Part shown: positions 8,115-16,365 of the stretch, piece after piece
Layout: each line of letters begins with the position of its first letter
How positions within the stretch are numbered: the first letter of the stretch is position 1
NCBI GenBank assembly: GCA_040905025.1
Contig: JBBDSJ010000041.1
Location: forward strand, 1-45,690
Direction of reading: 5' to 3'
Origin: JBBDSJ01 sp040905025
GTDB taxonomy: Bacteria > Pseudomonadota > Gammaproteobacteria > Methylohalomonadales > Methylohalomonadaceae
Length of the DNA stretch: 45,690 bases
Notes under the pieces: model-generated
The model's database searches: none
Told to the model about the DNA's origin: nothing
Seen by the model: only the letters and a program-made list of their open reading frames with translations
Program-made: the position numbers and the translations under genes

Positions 8115-8597
8115 ATGCCGTCATTTGATATCGTTTCCGAGGTTGACGTCCACGAGCTCACCAACGCAGTGGATCAGACCAACCGTGAGGTCAGCAACCG
8201 CTTTGATTTCAAGGGCACCAACGCCCGTATTGAACAAAAAGAGCGTGAGTTGACACTGATCGCACCGTCCGAATTCCAGTTGCAGCAGCTGGCTGATATC
8301 TTCGATAACAAGCTGGGTAAACGTGATCTGGATGTCAGCTGTCTGGAACGCAGCAAGATCAGCACCAACGTCAGTGAAGCACGTCAGGTCATAACTGCCA
8401 AACACGGCCTCGACAAGGAGTATGCGAAAAAGCTGGTCAAGCAAATCAAGGAGACCGGTCTCAAGGTCCAGGCACAAATTCAGGATCAGCAGGTGCGTGT
8501 CACCGGCAAGAAACGTGATGATTTGCAGGAGATCATTGCGGTACTGCGTGGCATGAAAACTGAACAGCCGCTCCAGTACACCAATTTCCGTGACTGA
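8115..8597 (+). CDS. yajQ: YajQ family nucleotide-binding protein
   Basis: YajQ proteins are small cytosolic proteins with two ferredoxin-like domains; some members bind cyclic di-GMP and act with transcription factors. The 160-residue product begins MPSFDIVSEVDVHELTNAVD and contains SNRFDFKGTNARIE, NTKLGKRDLDV-like NKLGKRDLDVSC, and the conserved end KKRDDLQEIIAVLR...QYTNFRD, all typical. Length matches the family (about 160-163). The GC-rich imperfect hairpin just upstream (8015-8055) could be a terminator of the DUF3301 gene. Confidence 0.95.
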   Translation: MPSFDIVSEVDVHELTNAVDQTNREVSNRFDFKGTNARIEQKERELTLIAPSEFQLQQLADIFDNKLGKRDLDVSCLERSKISTNVSEARQVITAKHGLDKEYAKKLVKQIKETGLKVQAQIQDQQVRVTGKKRDDLQEIIAVLRGMKTEQPLQYTNFRD

Positions 8598-8802
8598 TGC
8601 CGGGGGTCTGCTGGAACAGACCTACACCTGTCCTTATTGCTGGGAAATCAATACGACGTTTCTGGATCTGTCCGCGCTGGAATCGGCGACCGGTGAACAG
8701 GAATTGATTGAAGACTGCCGGGTTTGCTGCCATCCGATTGCATTACGCTTTGGCCCGGCAACAGACGGCGGCATCTGGCTGGAAGCTGAAGCGGCACAGT
8801 AG
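8590..8802 (+). CDS. CPXCG-motif cysteine-rich protein
   Basis: 70 residues with a predicted zinc knuckle: YTCPYCWE and DCRVCCHP, the paired Cys-x2-Cys arrangement of the small 'CPXCG motif-containing cysteine-rich' family (function unknown), plus the conserved middle TGEQELIEDCRVC. Translation probably starts at the GTG at 8590, overlapping the last 8 bases of yajQ in another frame, which suggests translational coupling. The last residues (LEAEAAQ) are acidic. Confidence 0.82.
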   Translation: MTDAGGLLEQTYTCPYCWEINTTFLDLSALESATGEQELIEDCRVCCHPIALRFGPATDGGIWLEAEAAQ

Positions 8803-8817
8803 GATGAATGCGCGACC

Positions 8818-9891
8818 CTAAAATTCACCTTTTGCACGCTTTTCCGCCAATGCCTGTAACTCCACATCAATTTCCGAGAACAGCAGATGATCATGCGTAC
8901 GATTCTGTTCTTCTGCCTGCGCCTCTTCCTGCTTCAACCGCAACATGGCTTCCTCATAAGCTGTAATCAGTGACTGTTGCTCTGTCGAGGGTTTGGCCGC
9001 CGCCTGTTCCTGCATCCAGGCTTCAACTTCGGCATTCATGTCGTGCAGTACTTCAGTCTCTTTGGCATCTGTTTGCGTCAGCGCAGCATCATTGACCTCC
9101 TGCGCGGCCAGTGCTGCAGAGTGCGCCCGGGCTGCGACATGTTGCCGGTTCTTTGCTGCTTCCAGCTGATTTTCCCAGCTATGCCGCTGCAGTCTGTCCG
9201 GCAATGATTGCACGGTTTTTGCCTCCGCCTGCAAGGCATCCACAGCCGATGCACTAGCCTGTTCTTCCTGCTGTGTTTCCGCAAGCCTTGAAGCCAGTGA
9301 TTCCGCTTCATTCTGCAGGCGTTTGCGCTCGGCCAGCACCTGCTTGCGCCGTTGAATCAATTCAAGCGTACCGTCCTGTCCGGTTTCACTCGCTGGCGCC
9401 GTGACTTCCAGCGCTTCTGCATCAGCCATGGTCGCTGGCGTCTGTAATGACGCCAGACGTGCTTCTGCATCAGATTTTAGCTGCTGATATTTTTCAATAT
9501 CACCGGCCTGTTTTGCATGGCGGGCTTCGAGTTTCAAGCGCTCGGCTTCAATTCGCTCGCGGACATGCGCATCAAAATTCTGCCAGCCCTCTGCCAGCGC
9601 CTGTTCACGGCGTTGCAGATGACTGCAAAGACGGTTTTTTTCCTGCACCAACCGGCGCTGCAGTTGCTGGGTTTGCACCAGCATGTCATGCACCTGTTGT
9701 GACTGACTGTGGAGCCGATCACGCTCTTCACGCAATTTTGCGTCAAGCGGCATCAGGTCGTATTCTGCCCTGCTTTCACTCTTCTCGGCAGCCACCTGGA
9801 TGCGCACCGCCTGGTCAATCTTGGCCAGCAGGCAGTGCAAATCTTCACGCAGTTTGTGCAAGTCAACGTCGGTTGTTGATGTCATATTCAT
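8818..9891 (-). CDS. Long coiled-coil protein of unknown function
   Basis: From the ATG at 9891 (or 9885) the product has about 357 residues with almost no globular features: heptad-rich stretches such as KLREERDRLHSQSQQVHDML, QRRLVQEKNRLCSHLQRREQ, and ERKRLQNEAESLASRLAETQ. It is rich in Ala, Glu and Gln and has no signal peptide or membrane helix. The open frame extends to 9981 but that stretch lacks coding character. It resembles the C-terminal half of the larger coiled-coil protein at 10603-13032 on the same strand, and the two may act together; that is inference. I do not recognise a family. Confidence 0.7.
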   Translation of the reverse strand: MNMTSTTDVDLHKLREDLHCLLAKIDQAVRIQVAAEKSESRAEYDLMPLDAKLREERDRLHSQSQQVHDMLVQTQQLQRRLVQEKNRLCSHLQRREQALAEGWQNFDAHVRERIEAERLKLEARHAKQAGDIEKYQQLKSDAEARLASLQTPATMADAEALEVTAPASETGQDGTLELIQRRKQVLAERKRLQNEAESLASRLAETQQEEQASASAVDALQAEAKTVQSLPDRLQRHSWENQLEAAKNRQHVAARAHSAALAAQEVNDAALTQTDAKETEVLHDMNAEVEAWMQEQAAAKPSTEQQSLITAYEEAMLRLKQEEAQAEEQNRTHDHLLFSEIDVELQALAEKRAKGEF

Positions 9892-10259
9892 AAAGTGTCC
9901 GGACAAGCCTGAATCTCTCAAATTGATTAAAGATACTCCGCCTGTCGGCAGAGATGCTTTGATACTAAAGGTATAACGCAAGACCTTGCCAGCAGCACTG
10001 AAGAATTCAGGGATTTGTGAACCGCCTCACGGCTGCGATCACAGGATTGTGATGCGGTATACGTCTGCCCTGGCAATTCACACGTCGTCTGCCAGCGACA
10101 GAACCGGCAGTCTTTGCCGTATAACGGCAGGCGACCTGAGCGGGCGGAAACACCCGGCACATTCAAATATATTCACACAACTTATTGTTTATATTGATAT
10201 TTATCCGGGTTCGCCGGAACAAGGTGGGGTGCAGACGCTGCTGGCATGGCTTTTGCGAT
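9892..10259. other. Intergenic region between divergent genes
   Basis: Separates the minus-strand coiled-coil gene from the plus-strand small gene, so it should hold two divergent promoters. It contains a TGCCGT/ACGGCA hairpin near 10112-10126 and an AT-rich block at 10163-10203 (TTATTGTTTATATTGATATT) that may carry the promoter of the small gene. No gene is seen. Confidence 0.4.
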
Positions 10260-10299
10260 GGTATTGCCTGACTACCTTTCTTGAAGGAATGGCAATACC
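10260..10299 (+). promoter_or_regulatory. Hairpin enclosing the ribosome-binding site of the 10300 gene
   Basis: GGTATTGCC (10260-10268) pairs perfectly with GGCAATACC (10291-10299), and the latter ends at the base before the ATG. The 22-nt loop contains the ribosome-binding site AAGGA (10284-10288), which can itself pair as CCTT/AAGG. The geometry suits translational control, such as a thermosensor or protein-bound leader. Function is inferred. Confidence 0.5.
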
Positions 10300-10542
10300 A
10301 TGAAACTTGAACAAATATTACCTGCAGCAGCCGAGAAAGCCTGTATCTGGGATATTTTTGCCGCAGAAGAACGGCTTTGGGACATCGAATCCGAACTGCT
10401 TGAAGACCAGCTCTATTATGAAAATCGCCTGCGGGCGATAGGTGCGCCGGACACTGCAGCCGAGCGGACACTGGCAGGCGTTTACAATAATCATCTGCAA
10501 CGTATTCGCGGTTTGCTGGCGCGCGTCCCGCAACTTGTGTAA
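10300..10542 (+). CDS. Small helical protein of unknown function
   Basis: 80 residues starting MKLEQILPAAAEKACIWDIF, predicted all-helical, acidic, with a repeated AAEERLW / AAERTL pattern and no signal or membrane segment. A ribosome-binding site (AAGGA) stands 11 nt before the ATG inside the hairpin noted separately, and a terminator-like hairpin follows the stop. Those signals support a real gene, although I recognise no family. It is flanked by minus-strand coiled-coil genes on both sides. Confidence 0.62.
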   Translation: MKLEQILPAAAEKACIWDIFAAEERLWDIESELLEDQLYYENRLRAIGAPDTAAERTLAGVYNNHLQRIRGLLARVPQLV

Positions 10543-10575
10543 GTCGCTGCGGATCGCTGATTAAATCATCTGAAA

Positions 10576-10598
10576 TGCTGCCCGCTTTCAGGGCAGCA
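10576..10598. terminator. Convergent terminator hairpin
   Basis: TGCTGCCC/GGGCAGCA, 8-bp stem with a 7-nt loop, between the stop of the small plus-strand gene and the stop of the minus-strand gene at 10603. It can serve both. Confidence 0.65.
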
Positions 10599-10602
10599 GC
10601 TT

Positions 10603-13032
10603 CTAGTCTTTACCAAGCTGTGTCGCAATATCCTGCATTAAATCCTGGGCAGCAGATTGCGCCGCCTTCTTGGCCTGTTCAGCCCGGCTCTTGATACGCT
10701 GCATATACTCGGTCTGCTTTTGCAATTCTTGCTCTGAAGGCTGCTGCAATTCATTATCAGATAACCACGAACTGACTTCGTCCTCGATCTGCTGACGCAA
10801 CAGTTTTTCTTCTTCTGACTGACGCGCCAGATTATCCACATTGGCCTTGCGCGCAACTTCCGCCTGCTGCTTAACTTGCTCAACTTCAGCAAGATTACGA
10901 CGGGCCTGTTCGGCAGCCTGCTGGGCATCCTCAATTTTTGTGGACAACTCGGCTGCAGCCTGCTCCGGTTTATGTGCGAGTTTTATCTTGAGTTTGGCAA
11001 CCTGCATCTCGGCGACCTGCCGTGCCGCTTCGGCATCTTCACGTGACTTGTCGACAGACTCCAGTGTCTCGCGAATACGTTTCGCTTCTGCTTCAAGGTT
11101 ATCACGCTCAGCTTGCAGCCGCGCCTGCTCCTCTGCGCGGATGCGTTCATGCTCGGTCTTGTACTCGGCAATGATGCGCTGGGCTTCTTCCCCGGCAGCA
11201 AGTCGTGCTGCTTCCGCAGCAGCCCGCTCCTGCTGGGCTTCTGCCAATGCCGCATTACTGCGCTGGAATTGTTCGGCCAGACGGCGGCGCTCTGCCTCCA
11301 GTTTGCGTTTTGCCTCGGCCTGGACTTTCTGTTCCAGTGCAGCCTGATCATGTTGATGACGGCTGGCATTTTCTTCTATGGTTTTGCGCGCCTGTTCGTA
11401 TTGCTGTTTGACCTGATCCGCTTCCTGCATACGTTGGCGCGCAGTTTGTGATTCAGCCTCAGCCTGGGCACGGGCCTGCTGGATCTGTTGTTCGGCTTCC
11501 TGCTTGAGCTTGTTTAATCGTTCCATCTCGACATTGTTGCGGGCATAAACAGCTTCAAGTTTTTTCTTTTGCTCGCGCAACTCGCGTTCTGTTTGCTCGC
11601 GCAAAGCCTTGATACGTGCCTCTTCATGTAAACGTTTCTGCTCGGCTTCTGCGGCTGCTTTCTGTTGGGCGGCCTGCAGATGTGCACGTTCCTCAGCCAG
11701 TTTCTTTGCAACTTCTTCCTGTGCGGCCCGTTTTGCAGTATCCAGTTCTTCATGCAAAAGCTCGCGCGATGCTGATATCTGCATATCATTTAAGGCCAGA
11801 CCTGCATCGTAGGCTGAAGCGCGGACATCTGCTTCAATAAGTTTTTCTGCCGGCTTTGCCAGCGTCTTTTCCGGCTCTGCTTGCGCTGATTTTTGCGCCG
11901 GTTTCGCTGCGGGTTTTTCTGCTGTGGCCGGTTTTGCAGTTTCCTCTACAGGCACTGCTGCCTCAACCAGTTTGGCACTACAATGCATCAAGCCGCTATC
12001 GAGATAGCTGACCCTGTAACCCTTGTCTGTTAGCAGAAATGCAGCCACTGAACTGCGGCCACCGGAGTCACAACAGACTATGTAGTCCTGATCGGCATCA
12101 AGTTGATCCGGGCGGCTGCGCAATTCGCTCAATGGAAGATTCAAACTGTTCTCAATATGCGTCTGGGCAAATTCTTCCGGCAGTCGTACATCCAGCCATT
12201 TGGCACCGGCACTCACCCGTTCACAGGCGGTGGCGTAGTCGACCGATTCCAGTACCGGCTTTTTAATAAGCTCGAGAAACTGGGATTTGGTCAGCCGCAT
12301 TAATACGCCTGATGTCAGCATGCGCACAGTTGCATTGCGTGTTGCCCCGGACAACAATGCTTCTTCGCCAAAACTGTCACCGGCTTTCAGCTCTGCCAGT
12401 TTGACCATCGAGCTGGTCGGACTGGAACGCCGCAGCACTTCACACTGGCCTTCCTGGATGATGTAGTAATAGTCACCCGGGTCATCCTGCGCCACAACGA
12501 TGGCATCACGATTAAACTCAACCGGTTCAAGCGTGGCAAACAATTGATGTATGTTCGCGGTCGGCAAGCGCGAGAACAGTTCCGACTGCAACATGCGCGT
12601 CATCCAGTCACTGTCATCATGAGCACCTATTTCAGTGACGGTCAGATCATCAGTATTACCTGCACTCTCGCGTTCGAACACCAGTAGCTTGTCCAGGGCA
12701 TGCCGGTCAACCTGCAAGACCACAATCGGAGTTTTAGCGCGGGCGCTGAATTGCCGTGGTTGTAACTGCGCGAGAGGATAGCGTGATGAATCACTGCCGC
12801 CGGTAACGGTGCTGTTCACCTGATCATTTGCCAGCAGCTCCAGCTCGCCATTGAGCAGATAATAGGAAAAATCATCCCGATCACCCTGATTGAACAACAA
12901 CTTTTTCTTGCGCAATTCAATCAGCGCCGAGCGCTGCAGCAGCTGCTCCTGGTATTGCGGCGACAGGCTGTTGATCGGGACCAGCTCAGCCATCTGGGCG
13001 CGGTATTGCTGTTTCAAATCGGTTTCAGTCAT
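10603..13032 (-). CDS. Cyclic nucleotide-binding / rhodanese / coiled-coil protein
   Basis: 809 residues, cytosolic. Order: a degenerate cNMP-binding domain (about 20-120), a second, better conserved one (about 150-258) with a phosphate-binding cassette FGEEALLSGATRNATV (221-236), then a rhodanese domain (about 262-360) with loop CCDSGGRS where Cys321 and Arg326 match the active C-x4-R loop. A Pro/Ala/Lys-rich linker (about 360-400) leads to a 400-residue coiled coil rich in Ala, Glu, Gln and Arg. Cyclic-nucleotide and rhodanese domains together suggest a signalling scaffold that senses a nucleotide and handles persulfide or acts as a non-enzymatic switch. No cyclase is nearby. Probably transcribed with, or near, the coiled-coil gene at 8818-9891 but separated by the plus-strand gene at 10300. 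Confidence 0.85.
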   Translation of the reverse strand: MTETDLKQQYRAQMAELVPINSLSPQYQEQLLQRSALIELRKKKLLFNQGDRDDFSYYLLNGELELLANDQVNSTVTGGSDSSRYPLAQLQPRQFSARAKTPIVVLQVDRHALDKLLVFERESAGNTDDLTVTEIGAHDDSDWMTRMLQSELFSRLPTANIHQLFATLEPVEFNRDAIVVAQDDPGDYYYIIQEGQCEVLRRSSPTSSMVKLAELKAGDSFGEEALLSGATRNATVRMLTSGVLMRLTKSQFLELIKKPVLESVDYATACERVSAGAKWLDVRLPEEFAQTHIENSLNLPLSELRSRPDQLDADQDYIVCCDSGGRSSVAAFLLTDKGYRVSYLDSGLMHCSAKLVEAAVPVEETAKPATAEKPAAKPAQKSAQAEPEKTLAKPAEKLIEADVRASAYDAGLALNDMQISASRELLHEELDTAKRAAQEEVAKKLAEERAHLQAAQQKAAAEAEQKRLHEEARIKALREQTERELREQKKKLEAVYARNNVEMERLNKLKQEAEQQIQQARAQAEAESQTARQRMQEADQVKQQYEQARKTIEENASRHQHDQAALEQKVQAEAKRKLEAERRRLAEQFQRSNAALAEAQQERAAAEAARLAAGEEAQRIIAEYKTEHERIRAEEQARLQAERDNLEAEAKRIRETLESVDKSREDAEAARQVAEMQVAKLKIKLAHKPEQAAAELSTKIEDAQQAAEQARRNLAEVEQVKQQAEVARKANVDNLARQSEEEKLLRQQIEDEVSSWLSDNELQQPSEQELQKQTEYMQRIKSRAEQAKKAAQSAAQDLMQDIATQLGKD

Positions 13033-13140
13033 TGCATCAACTCAGGTCACACTTGAACATGTCTGTATTATACGAATCATATACCAGGAACGGTGAGAAA
13101 ACGTTGCATTGCAACAATGCCGGAATTGACTCCGGTACAC

Positions 13141-13332
13141 TAGAAGTGGTCTCAAAATGTCACGCACCCAAGGGTGTAATAAAGTGCAGCCGAGACCAGG
13201 CGCCCTTGATTATTAACCAACGGGGACGAAAAAGCGCAGTGTATAGTCCATACATGAGCATTTTGAGTCCGCTTTCAACGCCCATTCGTATATTTCAGGG
13301 CGGCAAGTGCAGTAATTTTGAGACCGCTTCTA
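13141..13332. mobile_element. MITE-like element, about 192 bp
   Basis: Ends are inverted repeats: TAGAAGTGGTCTCAAAAT at the left and, read inward from the right, TAGAAGCGGTCTCAAAAT (17 of 18 identical). No transposase fits inside. The rest of the intergenic region 13033-13365 holds nothing else I recognise except the promoter side of the minus-strand gene at 13032. Flanking bases show no clear target duplication beyond possible TA. Other copies would be expected elsewhere in the genome. Confidence 0.65.
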
Positions 13333-13365
13333 CAATATTTCTGAACCCGGGATTATGATCACGCC

Positions 13366-14043
13366 ATGAATGCATTGATGACCCTGCCAGCCGGAGCCGG
13401 TCTGGCCGCCGCATTACTGCTGCTGATCGGCGTATTGTTCTTTATTATCGCACTCATCCGCCTGCGGCGTCTGCAACTGCTCGCTGCCAGCGGCCATGGC
13501 CTGTTCAGTCTGGCATTACTGGGAATTGGACTGGCACTGGCCGGCCTCGGCCTGAATCTGCACACCTACCAGCGCCTGACGGATGAGCGCATGGTCGCAG
13601 AGCTGGAATTCCGGCAACTGGGGCCACAGCAGTTCCAGGTCAGGATTTTATATCCGCAACAGCAACGCTATCAGGATTTCACCCTGAATGGCGATGAATG
13701 GCAGCTGGATGCCAGAGTACTGAAATGGCATGGACCGGCGATTCTGGCGGGCCTCGACAGCCAATTCCGGCTCGAACGCCTGAGTGGCCGCTATACTGAT
13801 ATTCATGCCGAAAAACATCTGCCGCGCAGTGTGGAGGCCTTGAGTGACAATCCGGGTCTGGATTTGTGGGCGTTGGTACGGCGGCATGAACAGCGTCTGC
13901 CCTGGGTAGATGCCTATTATGGCAGTGCGACTTATTTACCGATGCACCATGGCGCACAATACCGTGTACAGATCACCCAGACCGGACTGATTGCGCGGCC
14001 GATAAATGCCGCCGGCCAGCAGTCACTCGAAAACTGGTATTGA
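13366..14043 (+). CDS. Inner-membrane protein of unknown function
   Basis: 225 residues. Two N-terminal transmembrane helices (LAAALLLLIGVLFFIIALI and GLFSLALLGIGLALAGLGLN) precede a soluble domain of about 150 residues with conserved-looking LHTYQRLTDERMVAELEFRQ and a later WALVRRHEQRLPWVDAYYGSA. Similar proteins in gammaproteobacteria carry the label 'cation/multidrug efflux pump', but with only two helices and no transporter motifs I would not assign transport. Start at 13366 or 13378. Confidence 0.7.
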   Translation: MNALMTLPAGAGLAAALLLLIGVLFFIIALIRLRRLQLLAASGHGLFSLALLGIGLALAGLGLNLHTYQRLTDERMVAELEFRQLGPQQFQVRILYPQQQRYQDFTLNGDEWQLDARVLKWHGPAILAGLDSQFRLERLSGRYTDIHAEKHLPRSVEALSDNPGLDLWALVRRHEQRLPWVDAYYGSATYLPMHHGAQYRVQITQTGLIARPINAAGQQSLENWY

Positions 14044-14118
14044 CAGGCGGACGATCCCGGGCGGTATCCGGGCCTGACTGCAAACCGGTTATCTTTAAAC
14101 TTCGTGGAGGTATTCATC

Positions 14119-14442
14119 ATGCGCTATATTCAAAGTCTTATGCTCATATTGCTGCTGTTACCACTATCGGTATATGCAGATCAGGATATGGAATATAAAA
14201 CTCCCCGGGCCGAGTACAAACCTTCTGCTGAAGCAATGGTTGTTGACGGCTTGGTATTGCGGCCTTTATATCTGGCCGGCACCGTAATAGGCACCGGCGT
14301 CTTTCTTGCCACCCTGCCCTTCAGTCTCATTGGTGGCAATGTCGACGATGCCGGCCGCGAACTGGTTGGCAAACCGGCCAGGGCAACTTTCAGCAATTGT
14401 CTGGGTTGTATTGATCAATACCATCATGAACGGAGACGCTGA
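14119..14442 (+). CDS. Small exported or membrane protein, function unknown
   Basis: 107 residues from the ATG at 14119, chosen because GGAGG (14106-14110) lies 8 nt upstream; an in-frame GTG at 14104 would overlap that site. A signal peptide (MRYIQSLMLILLLLPLSVYA) is followed by a hydrophobic helix (LYLAGTVIGTGVFLATLPFS), then GGNVDDAGRELVGKPARATF, a layout seen in small conserved proteobacterial proteins of unknown role. The next gene starts 2 nt after its stop and its ribosome-binding site (GGAGA) lies inside this gene, so the two are cotranscribed. Confidence 0.75.
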   Translation: MRYIQSLMLILLLLPLSVYADQDMEYKTPRAEYKPSAEAMVVDGLVLRPLYLAGTVIGTGVFLATLPFSLIGGNVDDAGRELVGKPARATFSNCLGCIDQYHHERRR

Positions 14443-14444
14443 GT

Positions 14445-15065
14445 ATGTACCGACCTATATTGGCTGCTGTACTGCTGCTGAATAGCCCCTGGGTGTTTGC
14501 CGAGACTGACGTGCAAACACTGGTAGAAGAAAGTCGAGACATCATCCAGACATTTTCCAAACACCTGCAATCGGAATTACAGGCCGCCATGCAGGATGGC
14601 GGCCCGGTCAATGCAATCGGTGTTTGCAAAACCCGTGCACCCGCCATTGCCGCTGAACTGTCCGCCAATGGCTGGGCGGTAAAACGTACCAGCCTGAAAC
14701 CGCGTAACCCACTCAACAGTCCGGATGCTTTTGAAAAGGAGACCCTGAATGATTTTGAGTCGAAAAAGCAACAAGGCTGGTCAATTGAAAAATTGCAGTA
14801 TTACAAACTGAATGAAGTCGGCTCACAGGCAGAATTTCGTTACATGCAGGCTATTCCAACCCGGGCATTATGCCTGACATGTCACGGTGAAAACATCAGC
14901 AGCGATATTCTTGCGCGGCTGGATGCCAGCTATCCTGACGACAAGGCACGCGGCTATCAGGCCGGTGATATTCGCGGCGCCTTCTCGTTACGCAAGCGCT
15001 TCCGCATTGAGCCTGTTGAAGAACATGATCCGCAGGCCGCCATTTCTTCTCTGACTGCACATTAA
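14445..15065 (+). CDS. Periplasmic DUF3365 (Tll0287-like) heme-binding protein
   Basis: 206 residues: signal peptide (MYRPILAAVLLLNSPWVFA), then a DUF3365 sensor-type domain with NAIGVCKTRAPAIA, VKRTSLKPRNPLNSPD and the single c-type heme motif CLTCHG near residue 143. Tll0287-like domains are PAS-like folds with a covalently bound heme, found alone or in sensor kinases; here the protein is free in the periplasm, so a redox or gas sensing role is possible but unproven. It is second in an operon with 14119-14442. Confidence 0.85.
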   Translation: MYRPILAAVLLLNSPWVFAETDVQTLVEESRDIIQTFSKHLQSELQAAMQDGGPVNAIGVCKTRAPAIAAELSANGWAVKRTSLKPRNPLNSPDAFEKETLNDFESKKQQGWSIEKLQYYKLNEVGSQAEFRYMQAIPTRALCLTCHGENISSDILARLDASYPDDKARGYQAGDIRGAFSLRKRFRIEPVEEHDPQAAISSLTAH

Positions 15066-15068
15066 TCA

Positions 15069-16172
15069 ATGCGCGTTGGTGTCATACGGGAAATCAAGGA
15101 CCAGGAATGCCGGGTCGCATTAACACCCACACAGGCGCATGTATTGGTCACTGGTGGGCATGAAGTTGCCGTTGAATATGCAGCAGGAGCAGGTGCCGGT
15201 TACAGCGACCAGGATTACGCCGATGCTGGCGCCCTGTTGTGCACAACGACCGCCGCCTGGACAAGTGATCTGGTATTAAAGGTCAAGGAACCCCTGCCAT
15301 CCGAATACACCTTCTTTGACGGCCAGATATTGTTTACCTACCTGCATCTCGCCGGGGTGAGCTATACACTCACAATGGCGCTGGTCAAGGCACAGATGAC
15401 GGCGATTGCTTATGAGAATGTTACTGATGGCAATGGCCAATTTCCGTTGCTGGCACCCATGAGCGCGATAGCCGGCAATATGGCGGCAAGCGTTGCCAAT
15501 TTTTATCTGGCCCGGACGCAAGGCGGCAAAGGTATTCAGTTGGGCAATATACTCGGAGAGCGCCATGGCCGGATACTGGTTATCGGTGATGGTACTGTCG
15601 GGCAACATGCTGCACGCACCGCCGATGCTCTGGGCGCGAAGGTGACACTTTTCGGTCGTCAGCCGGACAAGACCGCGCATTTACGCAGTGAATGCTCTGC
15701 CACATTACAGTTCAGTGAGTCAACGGCGGACACAATTTCAGCAGCGCTGCTTGATGCTGATGCTGTGATCGGCGCTGTATTATTACCTGGCGCACGTGCG
15801 CCGCATGTTGTAACCGAAGCCATGGTTAAATCCATGCAGGCAGGTAGCGTTATTGTTGATGTCAGTATTGATCAGGGCGGTTGTATCGAGACATCGCGGC
15901 CAACACATCATTCTGATCCGGTTTATGTCATGCATGATGTTGTGCATTACGCGGTTACCAATATGCCCGGCGCCTACCCGCGCACAGCAACAAAAGCACT
16001 TACACAGGCCACCTTTCCGTATATACAATCACTCGCTGACAAGGGCCTGGACGCATTAAATAATAATGCCGGTTTTACCGCCGGTGTGAATGTTCATCGG
16101 GGCATGATCAACAATCATGCTGTGGCCACAACACATCAACTCGACAAGCTTTATCAACCTTTTACAATCTGA
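15069..16172 (+). CDS. ald: Alanine dehydrogenase
   Basis: Catalyses reversible NAD-dependent deamination of L-alanine to pyruvate and ammonia. 367 residues, the family length. Visible features: N-terminal MRVGVIREIKDQECRVALTP with substrate-binding Arg, LVLKVKEPLPSEY with substrate Lys, FTYLHLAG with catalytic His, the Rossmann loop VIGDGTVGQHAA, and VDVSIDQGGCIETSRPT with the catalytic Asp, then HYAVTNMPGAYPRTAT. The ATG is 3 nt after the preceding stop, so it may belong to the same transcript as the heme protein. Confidence 0.95.
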   Translation: MRVGVIREIKDQECRVALTPTQAHVLVTGGHEVAVEYAAGAGAGYSDQDYADAGALLCTTTAAWTSDLVLKVKEPLPSEYTFFDGQILFTYLHLAGVSYTLTMALVKAQMTAIAYENVTDGNGQFPLLAPMSAIAGNMAASVANFYLARTQGGKGIQLGNILGERHGRILVIGDGTVGQHAARTADALGAKVTLFGRQPDKTAHLRSECSATLQFSESTADTISAALLDADAVIGAVLLPGARAPHVVTEAMVKSMQAGSVIVDVSIDQGGCIETSRPTHHSDPVYVMHDVVHYAVTNMPGAYPRTATKALTQATFPYIQSLADKGLDALNNNAGFTAGVNVHRGMINNHAVATTHQLDKLYQPFTI

Positions 16173-16365
16173 ACGAACCCCGCCAGCTTTCCGGATTCTC
16201 CTGTACATATCCTGAACATTACCTGATTTTCTGTTTATCCTGACAGGATTTACTGCAGCTACTCGCCTGCAAGTCAACACTCCTGTTATGCTTGGCTCCG
16301 GAATCGCAAGATGTTCGTGCAATCCTGATTCAATAACATCATCAACATTATTTCAGAAGGCAAGC

